A DNA stretch of 64,000 nucleotides from Manis javanica. Its lineage: Eukaryota > Chordata > Mammalia > Pholidota > Manidae. The notes beneath the pieces are model-generated. The model was given only the letters and a program-made list of their open reading frames with translations, was not told the origin of the DNA and did not search any database. Both the position numbers and the translations under genes were made by a program. Below are positions 58,170 to 64,000 of the stretch, in pieces. Each line of letters opens with the position of its first letter. Position 1 is the stretch's first letter. The stretch spans positions 111,630,173 to 111,694,172 of the forward strand of contig NC_133156.1 of the NCBI RefSeq assembly GCF_040802235.1, given 5' to 3'.

Positions 58170-59005
58170 CTTTCAGGTTGGAGTAATGATAAAAGAAGAG
58201 AGGGTTAATACGGGCTTTCAAAAATAAGTGCTAAAATTTTACAAAGATAAAACCCAGTGCTGTGAAAGATCTAGGGAAATAGACAATCTTAGGCACTATT
58301 AGTAGACATAACCCTTCCAAGAAAATTTGGCACTATGCCTCAAAATGTAAAAAGGGTTTATCTTCTGCCCCAGTCTTTTCCCATATGTAGGAAAGGCTTC
58401 AGGAGATAATCAAGTGTGTGGAAAAAAGTATACCATGCCTGTTTACTGTACTACTTCCAGGAGTAAGAAAATCCAAAAAACTAAGTTGTGTTTATCAACA
58501 ATATATCAGTTAAGTAAACTGAATATATGTACATAAAATGCAGTACAATTTAGTCATTAAATACAACTGGTAAAGGTGCACTCCTTAGATTTCAGGAAAA
58601 GTTGTCAGTGGAAGAATCAGTGGTTACCAAGAGTGAGTGGGGAGGGGGGGGTGAAAGGCAGAGCACAGGCTTGTTAGGGCAGTGAAACGCTTCTGCATAA
58701 TCAGTGCTACATGTCACTATACATTTCTCAAAACCCATGGGATGTCTGACTCCAAGAGTGAGCCCCAGTGTAAACTGTTCACTTTGGTGGATTATGATGT
58801 GTCAGTGTAATGTCATCTATGGAAACATACGTATCACGCTGGTGGGGAGATTTTGACAGTGGAGGAGGCTGTAAATATGCAGGATGGGGCTATAAGGGAA
58901 ATTTCTCTACTTTTCACTCTATATTACTGTGAATCTAAAGCTGTGCTAGAAGTAAAGCCTATTGAAAAGAGTTGGTGACATATTGGCCTATAAAAAAAGT
59001 AGCAT
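58170..59005. other. ITGA2: ITGA2 intron up to the young L1
   Basis: Unique-looking sequence ending in TAAAAAAAGTAGCAT, directly before the L1 5' end. The A-run plus GTAGCAT (58992-59005) is the expected form of the 5' copy of an L1 target-site duplication. Confidence 0.55.
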
Positions 59006-60150
59006 GGGGGCGGAGCCAAGATGGCGGAGTGAGTAGAGCAGTGGAAATCTCCTCCCAAAAACACATAGAGCTATGAAAATATAACAAAGAAAAATCTTCC
59101 TAAAATAGAGACCACAGGACACAGGACAACATCCAGACCACATCCACACCTGCAAGAACCCAGCGCCTTGTGAAGGGGGTAAGATACAAACCCCAGCCCG
59201 GCGGGACCCGAGCGCCCCTCCCCCCGGCTCCCGGCGGGTGGAGAGAAACCGGAGCGGTTTTTTTTTTTTTTTTTTTTTGGCGAGCGCTTTTTGGAAGCCT
59301 TAGAGGGACGGGCCCCCGTTGCTGGGGAGGCAGGGTGGCGGGACCGGTGAGGAGGTGCCTGGGAACGGCGCCGGAGGACAAAGAATATCCCGCATTTCTC
59401 CCTGCGAGACCGGCGGGCGGGTGCCTGAGACCGGTGCCTGAGGACGGAGGAGGTCGCGCGTTTTTCCCCTTTTTTTTTTTTCTCTTTTTGGCGAGCGCTT
59501 TTTGGAAGCCTTGAAGGGACGGGGACCCCAGTGCTAGGGAGGCACGGTGGCGGGACTGGTGAGCGGGTGGCTGGGACCGGCGCCTGAGGACAAAGAATAT
59601 CCCCCGTTTTTCCCTGCGGGACCGGTGGGCGGGTGCCTGAGACCGGCACTTGAGGACAGAGGAAATCGCGCGTTTTTCCCCTTTTTTTTTTCTCTTTTCT
59701 GCGAGTGCTTTTTGGAAGCCTAAAAAGGACAGGGACCCCGGTGCTAGGGAGGCAGGGCGGCGGGACTGGTGAGCGGGTGCCTGGGACCGGCACCTGAGGA
59801 CAAAGAATATCCCGCATTTTTCCCTGTGGGACCGGTGGGTGGGTGCCTGAGACCAGCACCTGAGGACGGAAGAAATCGCGCGTTTTCCCCCTTTTTTTTC
59901 TCTCTTTTTGCCGAGTGCTTTTTGGAAGCCTTGAAGGGACAGGGACCCCGGTGCTAGGGAGGCAGGGCGGCGGGACTGGTGAGCGGGTGCGTGGGACCAG
60001 TGCCTGAGGACAAAGAATATTGAGCGTTCCTTCCCTGCGGGACCGGTGGGTGGGTGCTTTTTGGAAGCCTTGAAAGGACAGGGACCCTGGTGCTAGGGAG
60101 ACAGGGCAGCAGGACCAGTGAGCGGGTGCCTGGGACCGGCACCTGAGGAC

Positions 60151-60181
<31 letters not shown>

Positions 60182-60637
60182 GCTTGTTTTTTCCTTTTTT
60201 TTTTCTCTTTCTTTCTGTTCCCTCTCTCATTGTTGCTGCTGTTGTTTTGGTTTGGAGAGTGCTTTTTGGAAATCTTAAAGGGGCAGGACAGGTCACTTAG
60301 ACCAGAAGCAGGGAATCTGGGGATCTCTGGGCACTCTAACCCCCTGGGCAGCAGGGAGCACAGAGGCCCCTTACGGAGATAAATAGTCTCCTGGCTGCTC
60401 CCCCTCCAACGGGGCTCCACCATTTTGGAGGAACAGCCCCAGCCAGGCCAAGCCCACAGCAACAGCGGAGATAAACCCCAAAGCAACTGGGCAGGAAGCA
60501 GAAGCCCTGTCTGCGCACAGCTGCCCAGCACAAGCCACTAGAGGTCGCTATTCTCCCAGGAAAAGGCCACAAACCAACAAGAAGGGAAGGTCTTCCAGTG
60601 GTCACTTGTACCAGCTCTGCAAACTATCTCTATCACC
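59006..60637 (+). promoter_or_regulatory. L1 5' UTR with about six tandem monomers
   Basis: The anchor GCTTTTTGGAAGCC (last copy variant GCTTTTTGGAAATC) recurs at about 59286, 59498, 59707, 59918, 60056 and 60260. This gives a period of about 210 bp with one shortened unit of about 139 bp. Each unit carries CGGGACCGGTG, CCTGAGGACAAAGAATAT and CGCGCGTTTT blocks. This tandem architecture parallels rodent L1 promoters; promoter activity here is inferred. Confidence 0.88.
59071..60531 (-). other. 486-codon antisense ORF across the L1 5' UTR
   Basis: The minus strand of the 5' UTR is open from MLGSCAQTGLLLPAQLLWG (a hydrophobic, signal-peptide-like start) to ILGRFFFVIFS at 59071. The middle is a Pro/Arg/Ser-rich repeat (RSQAPAHRSRR, RLPKSTRQKE) produced by the monomers. 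The other L1 has the same start (20091) and same end (21096) but in two different frames. It occupies the position of the antisense ORF0 of primate L1s. Low-complexity coding and multiple-of-3 monomers could explain it by chance. Confidence 0.45.
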
Positions 60638-61528
60638 ATGAAAAGGCAAAACTACAGGCAGACAAAGATCACAGAGACAACACCTGAGAGGGAGACAGAC
60701 CTAACTAATCCTCCTGAAAAAGAATTCAAAATAAAAATCATGAACATGCTGACAGAGATGCAGAAAAAAATGCAAGAGCAATGGGATGAGATGCAGAGAA
60801 AAATGCAAGAGCAGTGGGATGAAGTCCGGAAGGAGATCACAGATGTCAGGAAAGAGATCACAGAAGTGAAACAATCCCTGGAAGGATTTATAAGCAGAAT
60901 GGATAAGATGCAAGAGGCCATTGAAGGAATAGAAGCCAGAGAACAGGAACGTATAGAAGCTGACATAGAGAGAGATAAAAGGATCTCCAGGAATGAAACA
61001 ACACTAAGAGAAATATGTGACCAATACAAAAGGAAAAACATTCGTATTATAGGGATACCAGAAGAGGAAGAAAGAGGAAAAGGAATAGAAAGTGTCTTTG
61101 AAGAAATAATTGCTGAAAACTTCCCCAAACTGGGGGAGGAAATAATCGAACAGACCATGGAATTATACAGAACCCCCAACAGAAAGGATCCAAGGAGGAC
61201 AACACCAAGACACATAATAATTAAAATGGCAAGGATCAAGGACAAGAAAAGAGTTTTAAAGGCAGCTAGAGAGAAAAAGGTCACCTATAAAGGAAAACCA
61301 ATCAGGCTAACATCAGACTTCTCAACAGAAACCCTACAGGCCAGAAGAGAATGGCATGATATACTTAATGCAATGAAACAGAAGGGCCTTGAACCAAGGA
61401 TACTGTATCCAGCACGACTATCATTTAAATATGATGGTGGGATCAAACAATTCCCAGACAAGCAAAAGCTGAGGGAATTTGCTTCCCACAAACCACCTCT
61501 ACAGGGCATCCTACAGGGACTGCTCTAG
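60638..61528 (+). CDS. L1 ORF1 protein, intact (296 aa)
   Basis: L1 ORF1p is the RNA-binding chaperone that coats L1 RNA as a trimer. The frame is uninterrupted from MKRQNYRQTKITETTPERET to LQGILQGLL. In order it has a charged N-terminus; a coiled coil at about residues 30-120 with two 11-residue units (QEQWDEMQRKM register); an RRM-like domain around NIRIIGIPEEEERG (about 130-230); and the C-terminal domain (TYKGKPIRLTSDFSTETLQA, then ILYPARLSFKYDGG). The length is within the normal mammalian range. The two positions that are stops in the minus copy are Glu codons here. Confidence 0.95.
   Translation: MKRQNYRQTKITETTPERETDLTNPPEKEFKIKIMNMLTEMQKKMQEQWDEMQRKMQEQWDEVRKEITDVRKEITEVKQSLEGFISRMDKMQEAIEGIEAREQERIEADIERDKRISRNETTLREICDQYKRKNIRIIGIPEEEERGKGIESVFEEIIAENFPKLGEEIIEQTMELYRTPNRKDPRRTTPRHIIIKMARIKDKKRVLKAAREKKVTYKGKPIRLTSDFSTETLQARREWHDILNAMKQKGLEPRILYPARLSFKYDGGIKQFPDKQKLREFASHKPPLQGILQGLL
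60756..60821 (+). repeat. Two 33-bp units in the L1 ORF1 coiled coil
   Basis: Units start at 60756 and 60789. They are orthologous to the three-unit array at 19768-19866 of the other L1. Confidence 0.93.
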
Positions 61529-61696
61529 ATGGGAGCACCCCTAAAAAGAGCACAGAACAAAACACACAACATATGAAGAATGGAGGAGGAGGAATAAGAA
61601 GGGAGAGAAGAAAAGACTCTCCAGACAGTGTATATAACAGCTCAATAAGCGAGCTAAGTTAGGCAGTAAGATACTAAAGAAGCTAACCTTGAACCT

Positions 61697-64000
61697 TTGG
61701 TAACCACGAATCTAAAGCCTGCAATGGCAATAAGTACATATCTTTCAATAGTCACCCTAAATGTAAATGGACTTAATGCACCAATCAAAGGACATAGAGT
61801 AATAGAATGGATAAAAAAGCAAGACCCATCTATATGCTGCTTACAAGAAACTCACCTTAAACCCAAAGATAAGCATAGACTAAAAGTCAAGGGATGGAAA
61901 AACATATTTCAGGCAAACAACAGTGAGAAGAAAGCAGGGGTTGCAGTACTAATATCAGACAAAATAGACTTCAAAACAAAGAAAGTAACAAGAGATAAAG
62001 AAGGCCACTACATAATGATAAAGGGCTTAGTCCAACAAGAGGATATAACCATTCTAAATATATATGCACCCAATACAGGAGCACCAGCATATGTGAAGCA
62101 AATACTAACAGAACTAAAGAGGGAAATAGACTGCAATGCATTCATTGTAGGAGACTTCAACACACCACTCACCCCAAAGGATAGATCCACCGGGCAGAAA
62201 ATAAGTAAAGACACACAGGCACTGAACAACACACTAGAACAGATGGACCTAATAGACATCTATAGAACTTTACATCCAAAAGCAACAGGATATACATTCT
62301 TCTCAAGTGCACATGGAACATTCTCCAGAATAGACCACATACTAGCTCACAAACAGAGCCTCAGTAAATTCCACAATATTGAAATTCTACCAACCAATTT
62401 TTCAGACCACAAAGGTATGAAAGTAGAAATAAATTCTACAAAGAAAACAAAAAGGCTCACAAACACATGGAGGCTTAAAACATGCTACTAAATAATCAAT
62501 GGATCAATGAACAAATCAAAATAGAGATCAAGGAATATATAGAAACAAATGACAACAACAACACCAAGCCCCAACTTCTGTGGGATGCAGCGAAAGCAGT
62601 CTTAAGAGGAAAGTATATAGCAATCCAGGCACACTTGAAGAAGGAAGAACAATCCCAAATGAATAGTCTAACATCACAATTATTAAAACTGGAAAAAGAA
62701 GAACAAATGAGGCCTAAAGTCAGCAGAAGGAGGGACATAATAAAGATCAGAGAAGAAATAAACAAAATTGAGAAGAATAAAACAATAGCAAAAATCAACG
62801 AAACCAAGAGCTGGTTCTTTGAGAAAATAAACAAAATAGATAAGCCTCTAGCCCAACTTATTAAGAGAAAAAGAGAGTCAACACAAATCAACATAATTAG
62901 AAATGAGAATGGAAAAATCACGACAGACTCCACAGAAATACAAAGAATTATTAAAGACTACTATGAAAACCTATATGCCAACAAGCTGGAAAACCTAGAA
63001 GAAATGGACAACTTCCTAGAAAAATACAACCTCCCAAGACTGACCAAGGAAGAAACACAAAAGTTAAACAAACCAATTACAAGCAAAGAAATTGAAACAG
63101 TAATCAAAAAACTACCCAAGAACAAAACCCCGGGGCCGGACGGATTTACCTCGGAATTTTATCAGACACACAGAGAAGACATAATACCCATTCTCCTTAA
63201 AGTGTTCCACAAAATAGAAGAAGAGGGAATACTCCCAAACTCATTCTGTGAAGCCAACATCACCCTAATACCAAAACCAGGCAAAGACCCCACCAAAAAA
63301 GAAAATTACAGACCAATATCCCTGATGAATGTAGATGCAAAAATACTCAATAAAATATTAGCAAACAGAATTCAACAGTATATCAAAAGGATCATACACC
63401 ATGACCAAGTGGGGTTCATCCCAGGGATGCAAGGATGGTACAACATTCGAAAATCCATCAACATCATCCACCACATCAACAAAAAGAAAGACAAAAACCA
63501 CATGATCATCTCCATAGATGCTGAAAAAGCATTTGACAAAATTCAACATCCATTCATGATAAAAACTCTCAGCAAAATGGGAATAGAGGGCAAGTACCTC
63601 AACATAATAAAGGCCATATATGATAAACCCACAGCCAGCATTATACTGAACAGCGAGAAGCTGAAAGCATTTCCACTGAGATCGGGAACCAGACAGGGAT
63701 GCCCACTCTCCCCACTGTTATTTAACATAGTACTGGAGGTCCTAGCCACGGCAATCAGACAAAACAAAGAAATACAAGGAATCCAGATTGGTAAAGAAGA
63801 AGTTAAACTGTCACTATTTGCAGATGATATGATACTGTACATAAAAAACCCTAAAGACTCCACTCCAAAACTACTAGAACTGATATCGGAATACAGCAAA
63901 GTTGCAGGATACAAAATCAACACACAGAAATCTGTAGCTTTCCTATACACTAACAACGAATCAATAGAAAGAGAAATCAGGAAAACAATTCCATTCACCA
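61697..64000 (+). pseudogene. L1 ORF2, single 1-nt frameshift, runs off window
   Basis: Endonuclease block 61697-62491 (MVTTNLKPAM; CLQETHL; VGDFNTPL; SDHKG) is open until a 1-nt deletion at about 62476-62480 (CTTAAAACATG against CTTAACAACATG in the other copy), which forces a stop at 62489-62491. In the shifted frame I read every codon from 62482 to 64000 as open. It includes the RT fingers and palm, [10 protein letters not shown] and the FADD site at about 63818-63829. As far as visible this is the only lesion. The rest of RT and the Cys-rich C-terminus lie outside. Confidence 0.93.

Larger units (their letters stand above)
59006..64000 (+). mobile_element. Young full-length-type L1, plus orientation, 3' part outside window
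   Basis: Begins GGGGGCGGAGCCAAGATGG at 59006. It has a monomer-built 5' UTR (1632 bp), intact ORF1 (60638-61528), a 168-bp spacer and ORF2 from 61697 to the window edge. It is closely similar to the minus copy at 14689-21161, with only scattered differences by eye, so the family was recently active. It is antisense to ITGA2. Confidence 0.95.

Noticed and set aside
59250-60280. CRISPR-like regularly spaced repeats
   Set aside because: The regular spacing is the tandem L1 promoter monomers. The units are contiguous, with no unique spacers, and the context is mammalian.
60652-63998. Minus-strand frames of up to 210 codons
   Set aside because: Shadows of the plus-strand L1 ORFs, equivalent to those in the other copy.
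1-64000. tRNA, rRNA, snRNA or microRNA genes
   Set aside because: None recognised by eye. The only Pol III-like boxes seen are inside MIR relics.

Overview
The window is nuclear DNA of a placental mammal. It carries the convergent 3' ends of two conserved vertebrate genes, CpG-island promoter architecture, GT-AG introns, and ancient MIR, L2, hAT and Tigger repeats on which young L1 elements are superimposed. I saw no Alu, B1/B2, ruminant Bov or carnivore CAN SINE copies. That argues weakly against simian primates, murids, ruminants and typical carnivores. An L1-rich, SINE-poor laurasiatherian such as a pangolin would fit, but this is a low-confidence guess.

Layout. Positions 1-23690 are intergenic: old L2, MIR and DNA-transposon relics, an intact solo LTR (10511-10894), and an 8.5-kb composite retrotransposon insertion (12651-21177). 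From 23690 to about 38720 lies MOCS2 on the + strand, with a CpG-island promoter, six coding exons and a degraded L1 filling intron 3. MOCS2 is bicistronic: MOCS2A (88 aa, small thiocarboxylate subunit) and MOCS2B (189 aa, large catalytic subunit) overlap by 80 nt in different frames. Together they form molybdopterin synthase, which adds the dithiolene sulfurs in molybdenum cofactor biosynthesis. From about 42.4 kb to 58169 lie the last four coding exons and 3' UTR of ITGA2 (integrin alpha-2) on the - strand, tail to tail with MOCS2. They encode the distal ectodomain, transmembrane helix and GFFKR tail. A worn full-length L1 fills the 8.6-kb ITGA2 intron at 46664-55273. A young full-length-type L1 starts at 59006 in the next intron and runs off the window end.

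The most unusual object is 12651-21177. A 15-bp target-site duplication (CTGTATCTATTTTTT) with a canonical TTTTTT/AA nick site brackets a minus-strand L1 of about 6.5 kb together with about 2 kb of retroviral env/LTR-derived sequence. That sequence ends at the LTR polyadenylation site and carries an A-tail. The LTR portion is present twice, joined through an A-rich tract. The whole therefore looks like one L1-mediated insertion of an L1-ERV chimeric transcript, by 3' transduction and/or template jumping. A related solo LTR only 1.8 kb away gives the LTR ends and the R boundary independently.

The two young L1 copies (14689-21161 minus, 59006-64000 plus) can be compared directly. Their 5' UTRs are built of CpG-rich monomers of about 210 bp in different copy number. 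Their ORF1 coiled coils differ by exactly one 11-residue repeat. The antisense strand of the plus copy's 5' UTR carries a 486-codon ORF reminiscent in position of primate L1 ORF0. Neither copy has an intact ORF2: the minus copy has two nonsense codons in each ORF, and the plus copy has one 1-nt frameshift in the part visible.
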